Assembly: GCA_013368315.1 (NCBI GenBank)
Contig: JAACJM010000054.1
Span: 62,001 to 126,000 of the forward strand
DNA length: 64,000 nucleotides
Direction: 5' to 3'
From: Tetrapyrgos nigripes
Taxonomy: Eukaryota > Basidiomycota > Agaricomycetes > Agaricales > Campanellaceae
How positions within the stretch are numbered: position 1 is the first letter of the stretch; each line of letters starts with the position of its first letter. A program made the position numbers and the translations under genes. The notes under the pieces were generated by a model. That model did no database searches. It was not told the DNA's origin and saw nothing but the letters and a program-made list of their open reading frames with translations. Positions 46,996 through 58,516 of the stretch are shown piece after piece.

Positions 46996-48651
46996 ATGGC
47001 CTACATCCCTGCCTATGCGCTGTCCAACCTGAAAAAATACTCGTACAAAGGAGTCGACAAGTCCATCGTCTCCAAGTACATTCTCAATCCCTTCTGGAAC
47101 TGGTTCGTCACCCTCTGGCCGCTATGGGTAGCCCCCAACACCATCACTCTCTCCGGCCTTGGTCTCGTCGTCGTCAATTTTATCACCATGCTCTACTTTG
47201 ACCCTCTCTACAAATGCGAAAAAGGCGGCGCACATACCCCGAACTGGGTCTACTTCACCTATGGCATAGGATTGTTTTTTTACCAGGCTTTCGACGCCAT
47301 CGATGGGAAACAGGCGAGGAGGACAGGCATGGCGAGTCCGTTGGGAGAGATGTTCGACCATGGGTGCGACGCGCTCAATACCACTCTAGAAGCCCTCATC
47401 ACATGCCAATCTCTTAACATTGGTCGGTCGTGGTGGGCGGTAACGTCGGTGGTCGCGTCGTTGGCGAATTTTTATTTGACGACATGGGAGGAGTATCATA
47501 CGGGTTCGCTCTACCTGGGCTATTTTTCAGGTCCTGTAGAGGGTATATTGATGGTTATTGCGATTCATATCATCACTGGATTCTATGGACCCTCGCTCTG
47601 GGAGACGCCAATTCTCTCTTTCCTCCACCTGGACTCTTTTATACCCACCATCTCTTCTACACTCTCTTCCACGCTCTACCCACTATTCCTCTCCCTCTCT
47701 CCTCTATGGGCTGCTGGTATCTCGGGAATAGCCCGGGAAGAGCAGGCCAGAGTACTAGTGAACGAGGTGGTGGGCAAAATAACGGGACTGGGAACAAACG
47801 AGGCTTTCATGATATTTGGAACCCTTGCGTTAGTTGGGAACATTGTTGCCAGTTATACCAACGTCCTCCGCGCAACCAAAGGCAAAAGCAAATTGCTCTC
47901 TGAGCAAGACCCCAACGCTCCCAAAACCGAAATCAACTCTTCACAATCGGTTTCCGTTAAATCCCAGCAGGCCCAAAACGGACAGGCAGGAGAGGTCGAC
48001 CCCGTTAAAGCAGCTGAAAAAGCCAAAGGCATCAAAGGCAAAGGCAAGACGACGTCGACGCCTCTCTTACTGCTCACTCCTTTCCTCATCTCAATGATTA
48101 TCCAATTGGTGTGGTTGAGCGCCGAGTTACCTTTCGTGTTCCCTTCCGACTTGGACTCCTCTGTGACAGCATCTGCTGCATCCCCCGTTCCAGGCAATTA
48201 TTCCACAAAGGGTGTTCCCGATACCATTCCAACGACCAAAGCCACGACCACCGTGCTTTCCTCTCCCCTCTTCATCCCTTTCATGATCTCCTGGGACCTC
48301 CAATTTGCACACCAAGTCGGTCTAATGATCCTCGCTCACGTCACTTCTACACCGTTCCCTCGAGGTGATTGGTTCTCCTGGATATGGGGAATCGTTTTCG
48401 GGGTTTTAGATGCCAACGCGAGTGTGCGTAATTGGATTTTGGGTCTGGTCGGCATTGGAGCAACGTCGCTGCCGCTTATACAGTCTACGCCTGACCGAAC
48501 GACGGCGTTGGTTTATCTTACGTTGGCCATTTCGTTTGTGAGGTATGGAGTATTTGTGACCAGGGTCATTTGGGAGGTTACAGAGTTTTTGGGGATTGGG
48601 TGCTTCAGAGTTGTGAAGAGAGATGATGAGAAGGATAGGAAGACGGCGTAG
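46996..48651 (+). CDS. Choline/ethanolamine phosphotransferase (CPT1/EPT1 type)
   Basis: One uninterrupted frame of 551 codons. Contains the CDP-alcohol phosphotransferase motif DGKQARRTGMASPLGEMFDH followed by GCD (about residues 102-124), with all catalytic acidic residues present. It is preceded by FFYQAFDAI and followed by several membrane helices (WAVTSVVASLANFYLT; PILSFLHLDSFIPTI; FLISMIIQLVWL). The N-terminus LKKYSYKGVDKSIVSKYILN is typical. It transfers phosphocholine or phosphoethanolamine from the CDP derivative to diacylglycerol in the ER, the last step of the Kennedy pathway. About 150 residues longer than the yeast enzymes; the extra length includes a Lys/Gln-rich hydrophilic loop (about 313-355) and a Thr/Ser/Pro loop (about 390-415). 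Which head group it uses cannot be told. Confidence 0.92.
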   Translation: MAYIPAYALSNLKKYSYKGVDKSIVSKYILNPFWNWFVTLWPLWVAPNTITLSGLGLVVVNFITMLYFDPLYKCEKGGAHTPNWVYFTYGIGLFFYQAFDAIDGKQARRTGMASPLGEMFDHGCDALNTTLEALITCQSLNIGRSWWAVTSVVASLANFYLTTWEEYHTGSLYLGYFSGPVEGILMVIAIHIITGFYGPSLWETPILSFLHLDSFIPTISSTLSSTLYPLFLSLSPLWAAGISGIAREEQARVLVNEVVGKITGLGTNEAFMIFGTLALVGNIVASYTNVLRATKGKSKLLSEQDPNAPKTEINSSQSVSVKSQQAQNGQAGEVDPVKAAEKAKGIKGKGKTTSTPLLLLTPFLISMIIQLVWLSAELPFVFPSDLDSSVTASAASPVPGNYSTKGVPDTIPTTKATTTVLSSPLFIPFMISWDLQFAHQVGLMILAHVTSTPFPRGDWFSWIWGIVFGVLDANASVRNWILGLVGIGATSLPLIQSTPDRTTALVYLTLAISFVRYGVFVTRVIWEVTEFLGIGCFRVVKRDDEKDRKTA

Positions 48652-49280
48652 ATGTGAGGAACAGGTAATCGTGGGGAAGAGGTGGAGGATAGAGAGATAT
48701 TGGTGGAGGGTCGAGGAGGTAGGTAGAAGGGATAAATGTAGAGGCGCAACATGACGAGACGTGCTTTAATTTCTTGAACGACTTCACGATTACACGTACA
48801 ATTCGAACTGGCTATCTAGTATCTAGAATACATGCCTAACTATAGTTATAGATACGCTTTACCTACTCTTTCCTTCTTAGGCTGACCTTTTGGTACCTGT
48901 TTGAAAAACGCTAGAGTTACGAACTTCTAATACTTGGCCTTTGACTTCGAACATGACGCTAGCAAAATTTCAGTGCTTTTATTTAGTTTGACACACAGAA
49001 CACGGATACATCTACACAAGGTCGCTGCCGCTACTTCTGATATCGAGCTTCCAGTGATTGACCTGCCATAGTTCTGCCCGCCCTAACCCCTCCGCGCCTA
49101 ATCAATACATGACGGTGACTCTGAGGTAGACCTGTAACTAGGTCCCTCTAGTTAACGAGGCGGAGCCTTGATCAACTCCTCGCATATTAGAGGAACCTAA
49201 GTCACAGGCCTAACTTTGAGGTTGTCCAAATGTAAAAATACAATTCCAAAAAATTGTCTGAGAATACACGCCCATCTTCT
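48652..49280. other. Intergenic between convergent genes
   Basis: No coding signal. It contains the 3' ends of the phosphotransferase and EXO70 transcripts. Confidence 0.45.
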
Positions 49281-51607
49281 CTACCTATAGATGCCCTTCA
49301 ACCTACTCTCCACTTCCTCTGCTGACATTTTGATATCTGAGGAAGATACAACTCAGCGAGTCTCTGAAACAGAAAGACAAAGATACGTACACTTCTGTGG
49401 GTCTACGTGACACAATAAGGGTTAAAGGAGGAGAACGGAGACAATCAACATCCTACAACCTCGACAACTGAAGAACCACTCACTCTTACTGAACTCCTTC
49501 TCCCTATGCTTCTGAGTAAACGCCTTCAACGAAGGAATCACAAATTTGAGCACATCACTCCCAATCTGCTCTCTACTCTCATCATCATCCTCCAACACAG
49601 GCGCAATCTTGTGCCTCTCTAAAACCTCTTCTAAAAGATCATAAAACCTCGTAAACTTCTCCTTCGTCGCCGTCTTTCCCTTCTCCTTGGGATCATCCGT
49701 AAGAGCTTGCATAAGAGGTGAAAAGTTGGCGTCAAAATAGGCGGATTTGGCAGTACGAAAGTTGGAGTTGAGGATTTCTTGAGTGGGTTTGGAGAGGTAG
49801 TCAATCAGGGCGTCGTGTTTTGGGTCAAGGCAGATGTTTTTGCGAAGATGTGCGATGTTGTTCAGGCGGAAGACGGTTCCGAAGGGTGGACGACGTTGGG
49901 TTTGGGCTACGTTGTTTATGTTGTTAACAGCAGCGGAGACGAAGTCGTCTGAGAAGTATGGTGAGTTTAGCAAATGAAGAGGACACGAGGTACTCACAGA
50001 TGTAATGCTCGAGAACGTTGGGAGTTGCGTCTGTCTTTGCAGACTTGGCTACTCTAACACCTTCGCCCATCTTCCAGTTTCCATCACCTAGAGAAAGGAG
50101 AATGTCTGTCGAGGCGTTGAGCACCTCTGGAAGGCGGTTCAAGAATCCAACGGTCTAGCATACAAATAATCAGCAAAAAGAAAGACAGTAGAATGTGTAA
50201 CCGGGACGCACGTTAGTCGCAGTATCCGCCAATCCAGTACTCACGTCCCCGGCTTTGCCAGACATGGAAGGAAGTCTAACATCTGCCAAAACCTCTGGAA
50301 ACAGACGGAAACAAAGGCTTTTGATAGCCTGCAGAGCATCTCTGAATTCGTTGGTATCCTTCCTCGCTTCCGGCCCTCTCAAGTCGGCTATCTCGTCCCA
50401 TAACGGCTGCAACAAAAGCAACGACTCATATGCACTGAGCGCCATAAATCCGTACTTGTGTAAAGAGCGCCTGATAAACGAAACTAGAGACGTGGACGTC
50501 GTACTAAACATCCCTACAATGGGATTTAACAACGTGTTGTACGAAGAAGCGATCTGGGAAGGCGTGGCGAGAGTACTAAGCTCTACGAGCAAATCATACT
50601 CGTCTCTCGCTATAGAGAGAACAGCTTGCGTCCAAGTCCCAAACTCCACTCCTGTTTCAATGGGATCAACGTTATCTGCGCGGTCCAAGATACGTTTGCC
50701 TTGACCCTCGAGGAATCGTCTACTCCATGTTCCACGCATGTCGGCATAACCACGTTGGGCTTCTTTGAGAGTGGAAAATATGGCTGGAGCAGCAGGGTGT
50801 GATGGGTGAGTGGTAGGCACAGGTAGAGTTCGGAGAAATGAGACGAGTGGACGAAGATCGGCGAGGAGAAATGAAGGGAAGGGGTTCTTGTCTAGATTTG
50901 CACCTGGGCCAGGAGCAGAGCCCGAGGATCCTTCGGCGACGAGTTTGGTATAGAGTTGGGCTAGTTTCTTGGCTCCTGTTTCGACAAGCCTTGCCTGGAC
51001 GCGCGTGTGAGCAGACAAATATACCAGTACCAAGGAATAACGCACTGTGTCTGCTGAGTCCCGAGAATTAGCTTTGAAAGCGATAGATGCATTCAAACGT
51101 TCAAGAGCATCCTTGTAAATATCGAGTTGATTGGTTTGAGGGCTTGTGAAAGGTCAGACTACACGCTCTGACACAACTTTGAGAACGCTCACCCTCGCAG
51201 AATCAGAGCCTCTTCCGCAGCGACACCTTCTTGATTACTGGCTACTTCATCTATCTTCAGTAAAGCCTTCTCGATATCTGATCGGATTGATAGTGTCAAT
51301 GATCATCCGAAAAGCAGTTGGTTAAGGACGTACTGCTACCGCGTCGAGTTAGAACTGTCGTCGAGCTGTACAATGGTAAGATGGTTTTCTCCAATTTCGC
51401 TAGTCGGGTGTCAAAGCTGTTTAGGATAGCTGACTAGTATGTCAAGTTGGAAAGAGACTGTGTTACAGCAGCGGACATACATGTCATTCGTTGAGAAATT
51501 TGTCGGGTTTTGGCAAGGTTCTGCTCAAGCTACAGGGAATCAGTAAGGATCCATTTTTGGAGCTGAAGGGTGATCACCAGCTCAATTTCTGCAGATTCGT
51601 CGTCCAT
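49281..51607 (-). CDS. EXO70: Exocyst complex subunit EXO70
   Basis: Eight exons (51578-51607, 51481-51529, 51334-51429, 51193-51277, 50212-51142, 49998-50154, 49484-49948, 49281-49336) give 622 codons, the normal length for the fungal protein. N-terminus MDDESAEIELLEQNLAKTRQ, then ISQRMTSILNSFDTRLAKLE, VASNQEGVAAEEALILRGP and LDIYKDALERLNASIAF are diagnostic. The C-terminal helical rod has FGTVFRLNNIAHL, KEKFTRFYDLLEEVLERHK, FVIPSLKAFTQKH and ends SAEEVESRLKGIYR. It tethers secretory vesicles at the plasma membrane, binding phosphoinositides and Rho GTPases. The second intron is placed at donor 51480, acceptor 51430, because this restores the family sequence RMTSIL. The only odd point is that the start lies about 100 bp from a duplicated non-coding block. 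Confidence 0.93.
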
Positions 51608-51705
51608 GGTGGAAGTAGGGTCGACGCTGTCGACGATGACGATGACCGTTGCAAGAGAAAGAGATCACGTTGCCGGTTCGTACCTGTGCTTTCGACTACC
51701 ATCTT

Positions 51706-51895
51706 TTTGCTCAGTACCTGGCCATGACTTTCTTGTAGTCTCACGAAATCGTCGATTTGTGCCAGTCGTCTCGGAAAAATCCCATCTGCATGCAACTCTA
51801 GTCTTGTTCTGGTCTCTGGCGTGTTACACAACTTTCCTGAAGCAGTGTTACCGTTGCCTCATCTCTGCTTGACAGCCTATCTGGACTGCAAATCC
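51706..51895 (+). repeat. Duplicated block, copy 1 (partner 55985-56165)
   Basis: Shares TGCCAGTCGTCTCGGAxAAA, CAACTCTAGTCTTG, TCTCGTCCTT/TCTGGTCTCT and CTCxTCTCTGCTTGACA with 55985-56165. Part of the larger duplication that includes the small secreted protein gene. Confidence 0.7.
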
Positions 51896-52024
51896 TCAGT
51901 ACTGTGCATTTCACAGAGCTGAACGAACTGTTTCATGAACATACATCACTATGTATGATGTATGAATCGCAAACGACGGATACTAATAATGAAGAATTCG
52001 TGCGCGTTTTAATTTTCGGGCTGC

Positions 52025-52526
52025 CTCCCGGATCCCTGGCGTATCAGTTCTTGGTCCCAGCCCGGGTATACACTCCTCCTCCTCCCATTCTGGGACTGGT
52101 CCATTTCCCACCATTTCCCACTACAGTACTACTACAACGAGTATTACTACTCAGCTATTTGTTACATGGTGTACTATACACACTTCAAGTGTTCATTCAT
52201 CATGTATATATCTATTTGAGAAACACGACAAATCCCAATCTATACGCAAATAAGGGTTGGCAAAGGACTTGGGTAATCTAATCTGAGAGTTGACTTGGGG
52301 CTTTAGTGGGTGATCAGACCTTCTTTGGACTTGGGATTTTGCGAGAGACTTGGGATATAGCTATGGGTTATTTGTTCATAGGTTGGGATTTGTTGTGTTT
52401 CTCAAATAGATATATACAGGATGAATGAACACTTGAATTGTGTATAGTACACTATGTAACTTATAGCTAAGTAGTAGTACTCGTTGTAGTAGTACCATAG
52501 TGGGAACTGGACCAGTCCCAGAACGG
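52025..52526. repeat. Long imperfect hairpin (MITE-like element)
   Basis: Arms 52085-52250 and 52363-52526 are inverted copies sharing CTGGGACTGGTCC, TACTACTACAACGAGTA, GTTCATTCATC and ATATATCTATTTGAGAAACA. The loop of about 110 bp has repeated GACTTGGG words. The left flank 52025-52082 recurs in inverse orientation at 8667-8715. A non-coding transposable repeat is likely. I could not define target duplications. Confidence 0.75.
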
Positions 52527-52714
52527 GAAATTGAAACGCGCACCATTGCGGACTAATGATAAGTTCCCTTGACGAGTACGATCTGGCGTTTTGAAACCAT
52601 GGTTGGGCGTACTGCAAAAGCTACACAGATGGACGTAGCAAAGTAAAATACCCTTCTCCTTCCTACTCTAAGTACTATTCAACTTTCCGATTCTATAACA
52701 AAAGGGCCAAGAAA

Positions 52715-53284
52715 ATGAAATCCTTCATCTTTGCTACTCTTCCTATTTTCGTCGCTGTTTCGGTCGCTTTTCGGGTCGAGTACGTCTCTTCATCAACTAG
52801 AGCTTTTACAAGCTAATCCGTACTTATCGCAGCTGCTTAGCCCAGGACGGGTCCCACTGTGTTTTCATGGCCAGAAACGCGTACATCGAACGAAAGTATG
52901 AGGGTGCTCTCATTGCTTGTGATGGGACCAACGACTGGGGACATGGTGGTTAGTTTCCCTTTATGCGATCTGAGGATGCTCGGTCATTTTCAACGTCCCT
53001 ATCGATGTTCCTACAGGTACATGTCAAGTCCGCAATGGTACCTTTGTTAAAGTCTCTTGCTCACCTTACGGAAACTCGGATTATTCCAGATTCTACTTTG
53101 ACCAGCGCGACGGTTCAAGCTCTTGCGTAGGCACTGGTCAATCTCGTTGTTATCCTAGAGACAGTCAAGGGGTCAGTCACAACATTTTCAAAATTCTTAC
53201 CTATTGACGAGTCTTCATTTGCAGGTCTCTACCACTGACCTTGGCGCACACTTCAACGTTGACTGCTTCCAGTTCCTTCGATAA
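52715..53284 (+). CDS. Small secreted cysteine-rich protein
   Basis: Four exons (52715-52779, 52833-52948, 53017-53171, 53225-53284) give 131 codons. A signal peptide (MKSFIFATLPIFVAVSVAF) precedes a short mature protein of about 110 residues with eight cysteines: DCLAQDGSHCVF, IACDGTND, GTCQVRNG, VSCSPYGNSDYS, SSSCVGTGQSRCYPRD and NVDCFQF. Size, secretion signal and cysteine spacing fit the effector-like or defence-like small secreted proteins of mushrooms; no named family is recognised. A degraded paralogue lies at 56160-56520, on the far side of the HET-domain gene. All introns are GT-AG and 53-68 bp. Confidence 0.78.
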
Positions 53285-53572
53285 CAGTACATATCACTCT
53301 CTCTGTGTTATCTAAAATGGAAAAATAGCAGACATAATTTGACCATTGCTTGTTGCTTGTCCTTCACATTGTTAGTGACCCCTTGCGACAAAAACTGCTG
53401 CATGACGTCAGCGAAAACCGACTCTTCTTCCACTTCCATCTTCTAGTTAAACTTTGAGGTGCCTATATCTTCTTTTAGCTCGTAACAGCCTTTTAATCTT
53501 TGCTGTCTCGCCCGTTACCTACCATGTTTAAAGCACAGCAGTGCAACGCACACCGAAACATCTCCAACTTCG

Positions 53573-55676
53573 ATGAGGGTGCGAATTCCAAGAAATCACG
53601 GCGACTCCGACATGTCAAGTATCTCACTTGTGGGACAATTTTCCTCTTCCGAGCTGGCAGCAGAACATTTTTTGTGCCCACAATGCAGGGACTCCATCAC
53701 CGACTGTCAAGCTCTTCATACTCAGAATCCTGCCCGTGGCACACGAGAATTCCGTCATTACCCAGAGCGCAGGTGCCTTGAGACATCTGCACTGTATTCC
53801 ACGGAATCGGCCAGCCCTCCATGTCACCTTTGCTCTCTCATCCTCGGTAGAATCCGGCATGAAGAACAACAGCAACCAGACGCAACTCTTGCCAGTGGAC
53901 CAATTCATGTCACCTTAACAGTTTCGCGCTCAGGCGGGGTGGCATTTTCCATTAAAGTTGGACATAGCAACAATCCACGCAACATCGGCGAGCTCCCCAT
54001 AGTACTCACTGATCAGTCAACATCATTTTCAACACCCCTCGTGGACTCATTCTTCACGTTTTCCGGGGCAAGTGCACGTGTATGTGGCAACGCCCAACTC
54101 GCCAAGTCGCTGGCATGCGAAGCATCTTTTTCTTTGGCACGGCAGTGGCTGAAGCAGTGTCTTGAAAACCATCCTCGATGTACCGAGGCAGCATGCATGG
54201 GTGTAGGTCGTCCCTCTCGGTTGATGGACGTTGGAGACGACAATGGTGTTGACCCGAAGATTGTGTTAATGGATTCGTCAAAACCGCCCCCTGTGTACCT
54301 CACCTTGAGCCACTGCTGGGGTGGTGCAAAGATCCTCCGACTTCTTATGGAGAACATCGACAGGCTAACCAAAAGGATCGCTATACATGAATTACCGAAG
54401 ACGTTCCGGGATGCAATCACTATCACCAAGCGACTAGGGTGAGGACAGTTCATGGTGTGAATGAGCTAAATATTGACAAAGATATAAAAGATACCAGTAC
54501 ATATGGATCGATTCTCTTTGCATTATTCAAGATTCGCCTGAAGACTGGCGTATCAACGCTGCCGTTATGGGCGAGATCTATGCCGGCTCTGCATGCACTG
54601 TCGCCGCGCTCACAGCTCGCAACGCCCATGACGGCGGGTGCTTCTTCGAGAATGCACGGAATCCTCTGTTTTTCCGCCCCTGTCGCCTTTCGCCTAACTG
54701 GATAGTTAAAGGGAATCAATACATTGGGACCGATTTGCGGCTACCCTCACCGTCGCTGAGCCCACTCCCGCTGCATACCCGTGCGTGGGTTGCGCAGGAG
54801 CGCCTCCTCGGCCCGCGGACCCTCTACTATGGCTCCAACGGACTAGCTTGGGAATGCGGAACCTGCTCTGCGACAGAAGGTGTCCCGAACGGCGAGGTAT
54901 CGAGGTTCTCGCCCAAGGCGTCATTCTTCGCAATAATGCTTAAGGTCACTGGTAGCAGGACTAACATCAGTGACGAGCTCCTGGAGGAGTTGTACGAACT
55001 CTGGACAGATATCCAGATCGCGTACAGCCGCTGTGCCTTGACGTACTTCGATGATCGACTTGTGGCGATTACCGGCGTGATCAAACGCATCGAGACATCG
55101 ACTGGGTGGCAAAGTATGTGGGGTATGTGGAGGGAGCGAATCCTCATTGATTTGCTGTGGTTTGTAGAGGAGCCGAGCAGAAGACCCCAAACGAAGGAGT
55201 ACCTTGCACCGACCTGGTCTTGGGCTGGAGTTGAGGGAAGAGTGATGATGGCTATTGGCGGAGGAGGAAAGGGATGCCAGTGGACTGCAGAGTTCGTCGT
55301 CGGAGGGAAGCTCCAAGATGGTAGAGGATACATTCGACTGAAGGCCATGTCAAGGCCAGTGGTACTCACAGCCCAAGGCAAGCTCAATCCGGGTCTCGGA
55401 CGTCGGGCTCCGACTTGGGAGGAGGTTGATTGGGAGCCTGATGAACCACTGGAGAAAATAGATCTAGGTTGTGAATTACGATGCCTTTCAATCACGAGAG
55501 TGCTTGAATATTTTGGGCCCGGAACACCCTCATTCGAGATGGGACTTGTTACTAGATTAGCTGACAAGAATCGTGACGGAGAATTGGTGAGACTGGGTGT
55601 GTTCAGGCAGCTGAGGGAGGCAAAGACACTTTTTCCAGATAGTCTTGACGACGCCACGGAAGCCATCCTTGTTTAG
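53573..55676 (+). CDS. HET-domain protein
   Basis: Two exons (53573-54438 and 54491-55676, 52-bp intron) give 683 codons. An N-terminal cysteine-rich segment (CPQCRDSITDC; CHLCSLILGR) precedes the HET domain: YLTLSHCWGGAKIL (about 242), LPKTFRDAITITKRLG, YQYIWIDSLCIIQDS, DWRINAAVMGEIYAGS and, further on, TRAWVAQERLLGPRTLYYG. The C-terminal part has the usual PTWSWAGVEG. HET-domain proteins mediate allorecognition and programmed cell death in ascomycetes; in mushrooms most members have no known partner. The start could alternatively be the internal MSSISLVGQF at about 53612. It is flanked on both sides by copies of a small secreted protein locus. Confidence 0.9.
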
Positions 55677-55984
55677 CATGGGTAGATACTGCATGACATG
55701 AATTGTAGCACTAGCTGCCATTCAGGCGATGACTGGAGAGGAGGATGGGAGGAGGAAGCCTAGCCTGAGGTTTGCAAGATTAAAAAACCGAAAAAGCAGG
55801 ACAAAACTTGACAACAAGTCACCTTTCAAGACACTCCATATGCTAAATTGAACCCAAACTTGAAGCAAACCCAAGTGGTGACCATGACCAAGGAATCAAC
55901 GCGACCAAGGACGATTACGTCAGCCATGTCTGACGAGCTTGTTTCGATTGTTTACTAAAACCACAACAGTAACTTGCGCTCACT

Positions 55985-56165
55985 GGCAGTATCTGGCAAT
56001 GACTTTTTCTCTTAGAGTCTCATGGAATAATCTATCTGTTCCAGTCGTCTCGGAGAAAATAATATCTGGATTCAACTCTAGTCTTGCTCTCGTCCTTAGT
56101 CCGCTATCAACTGCTCAACTTTTTTAAAGCAGTATCTCCTCGTCTCTGCTTGACAACCAGACATA
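55985..56165 (+). repeat. Duplicated block, copy 2 (partner 51706-51895)
   Basis: See the partner block. In this copy the block joins directly to the remnant of the secreted-protein gene, without the hairpin or the first two exons. Confidence 0.7.
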
Positions 56166-56520
56166 CTGGTTAGTTTCACCTCTATACAGTTTGAGGATGC
56201 TCAGTTACCCTCTATGTCCATATCAATGTTCCTACTGGTACATGTCAAGTCTGAAATGGTACTTTTATTCCAGTCTCTTGCACACCTTACGGAAACTCGC
56301 GATCGGATTACTCGAAGTTCTACTTTGACCAACGCGATGGTTTCAGCTCTTGCATAGATCTCGGTCAATCTTGTTGTTACCCTAGGGTCAGTCAAGAGGT
56401 TAGTCACAACAGATTCATTTCGACTTACTTACCTGCTGACGACTGCACTGTGTCTGCACAGGCTCTACCACCGACCCCGGTGCAGACTTCAACGTACATA
56501 TCAGTAAATACTGCCCTCTT
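56160..56520 (+). pseudogene. Degraded paralogue of the small secreted cysteine-rich protein
   Basis: Parallels introns 2-3 and exons 3-4 of the gene at 52715. Shared blocks include GTACATGTCAAGTC, TCTTGCxCACCTTACGGAAA, TCTACTTTGACCA and CTACCACxGACC. The initiating exons are gone. In-frame reading of exon 3 is broken (for example TGA within TCAAGTCTGAAATGG), so no functional product is expected. Confidence 0.75.
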
Positions 56521-56717
56521 TCTGTTAGCTATAATGTGGATTTCGCAGACATAATCGGACCATTTGCACAATTACTTGATATCTGTCCTTCACCGACTCT
56601 TGCGCCAAAACGTCGGCAATGACGAAAACTGTCCTATGACGTCAGCTAAAACCGACTCTTTCTTCGACTTCCATCTTCTAAATAAGCTTGTACATCCAGA
56701 TTCAGAAAGCAGTCGAC

Positions 56718-57824
56718 ATGCCTACAGCCCTCGTCATCGGTGCTTCTCGTGGACTCGGCCGCGAACTCGCCAAATCTCTGCGTACTCGGGGTTTTGAGGT
56801 TTTTGCGACCATAAGGTTGGAGAATATAGCTGCAGCTGAGCTACCCTCAGATATCAAAATTATTCCCAACATCGATCTTGCACAAGAAGATGCCGGGGCT
56901 AAACTTGTGAAAGGGCTAGGTTCACAAAAGCTGGATCTTGTTTTGGTTAATGCTGGGATACTAAAAGCTGAGGTTAGTCTGTCCCATAAATCGTATTGTT
57001 ATTAGCTCGGAATACCTTGTAATGATCGGCCTTCATTTCCAGACTTTCGATGCACCCAACTTCGCTGACGAAGTAGAGATGTACAAGGTCGTATCAATCG
57101 CCCCAGTGTTTATTGCCCATCATTTGTAAGTTACTTTATTGTCCAACATACCACCTGTGTCCAAGAGGACTGTTTGGCCTTTTGCTGATGCCACGGACAG
57201 GGTAAAAGCGAACTTGTTCGCTTCACCGTCGAAGTTTATCCTCATTACCTCTGAAGGCGGATCTATCACCCTCAGAACAAGAGAAGAGGGCGGAGGGATG
57301 TATGGTCATCATGGTAGCAAGGCTGCGGCGAATATGGCTGGAAAATTACTGGCCCATGATCTGTATGATAAGGGTGTCATTGTTACGATGATACATGTGC
57401 GTGCTCATCCGAGTCTTTCATTGCTTTTCCAAGCAAGAAAAAAGGGTGTATTGACTGGCAGAGAATAGCCAGGGTTCATGAAAACGGATATGACAAAAGG
57501 CGTTGGATTTGACAAGTTCTATGAGTCTGGAGGAGGTAAGGGCTTCCCCGTCCACAATCCGTAGTTCACCATCCTCTATCGCCAATTCATGCTATGCAGC
57601 CGTCACTCCAGAAATCGCAGCCGCTACCACCCTCGACTTCGTGGAGACCCTCACTCTAGAGCAGACTGGAACTTTTTGGGCACCCAGAGGACCGAGGTAC
57701 GTGGATAATCTCTTTGGGATTGTATATCTTCGAGTTTGACCGGCTCTTGTACACCAGGGATGTTGGCGAGGCGGAACGGGTACTAGGGAAGAATTTGCCG
57801 ACGCCTTTGCCTTTGCCTTGGTAA
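56718..57824 (+). CDS. Short-chain dehydrogenase/reductase with altered catalytic site
   Basis: Six exons (56718-56972, 57043-57125, 57201-57396, 57469-57535, 57600-57696, 57758-57824) give 254 codons, the normal SDR length. Rossmann motif GASRGLGRELAKSL sits near residue 8, with LDLVLVNAGIL (NAG motif) near 78 and KFILITSEGGSI (catalytic Ser strand). The expected YxxxK is GMYGHHGSKAAANM. The Lys is present, but the position four residues before it is His, while a Tyr sits six before. PGFMKTDM follows, as in the C-factor/carbonyl-reductase-like branch. It presumably uses NAD(P)H; the substrate is unknown and catalysis uncertain. The start at 56718 gives the standard N-terminus MPTALVIGAS. Confidence 0.85.
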
Positions 57825-58516
57825 TGGGATGGAACATACATGGACTCTTGGAGAGGAAAGTATTTTCTGATGTGCATGGACTCACTATCCAGAACAAGCT
57901 GTACCAGAATGTGAAACTAGACTATTTTGTTGTATCTTCGAGTACCAGTAACCTGTATTCCAACTGAAAGTATGCAAACGTAAGAGTTGGCGCAAAACAG
58001 GTAAACGAACAGGGACACACCAAAGTTTGCGAAGACCCAGTCACTCAAAGGACAGCCTTCTTTCTTCTGACTTTGCCTCCATCTCGTAACCTCAATCCAG
58101 GTCATCCTGATATTGCCATCACCAACCAATCACTAAGACATCCTCCAACTGAAGAGCTGACGCCGGAAGATCGTAGCAGAAGTCAGTTTTCCAGGAAGCA
58201 ACCAAGCTGTTGATGATTGCAGCTGCAAATGAGTCGCTCGAAAGAAAGCACACCTATCATCTATGAATATGTGTTTAGGGAAGTTGGGGCCTGGATCCTT
58301 GATGAAGTCTTCTTTTGCTCAGTCTTCGACGCAACTTCGTCGTAGTTGAGCCTATGTTCTAGAATCAGAATCCAGGTCTTGCGTAGTCGACTCTGGGTTA
58401 CTATGACTCACTATATCCCGAGAAGTCTGACACCATCTACAAACCCAAAGTAAGATTGTCCTACTTCATTTCATCAGAGATGGGTGGTGAAAGTGGAGGA
58501 TGCAGAACAAGACGAT
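57825..58516. other. Intergenic, no supported gene
   Basis: No coding signal between the SDR and the F-box gene. Confidence 0.4.

Noticed and set aside
54827..55666. 279-codon minus-strand frame within the HET gene
   Set aside because: No domain, serine/proline-rich antisense composition, and the plus strand has a clear HET domain in the same place.
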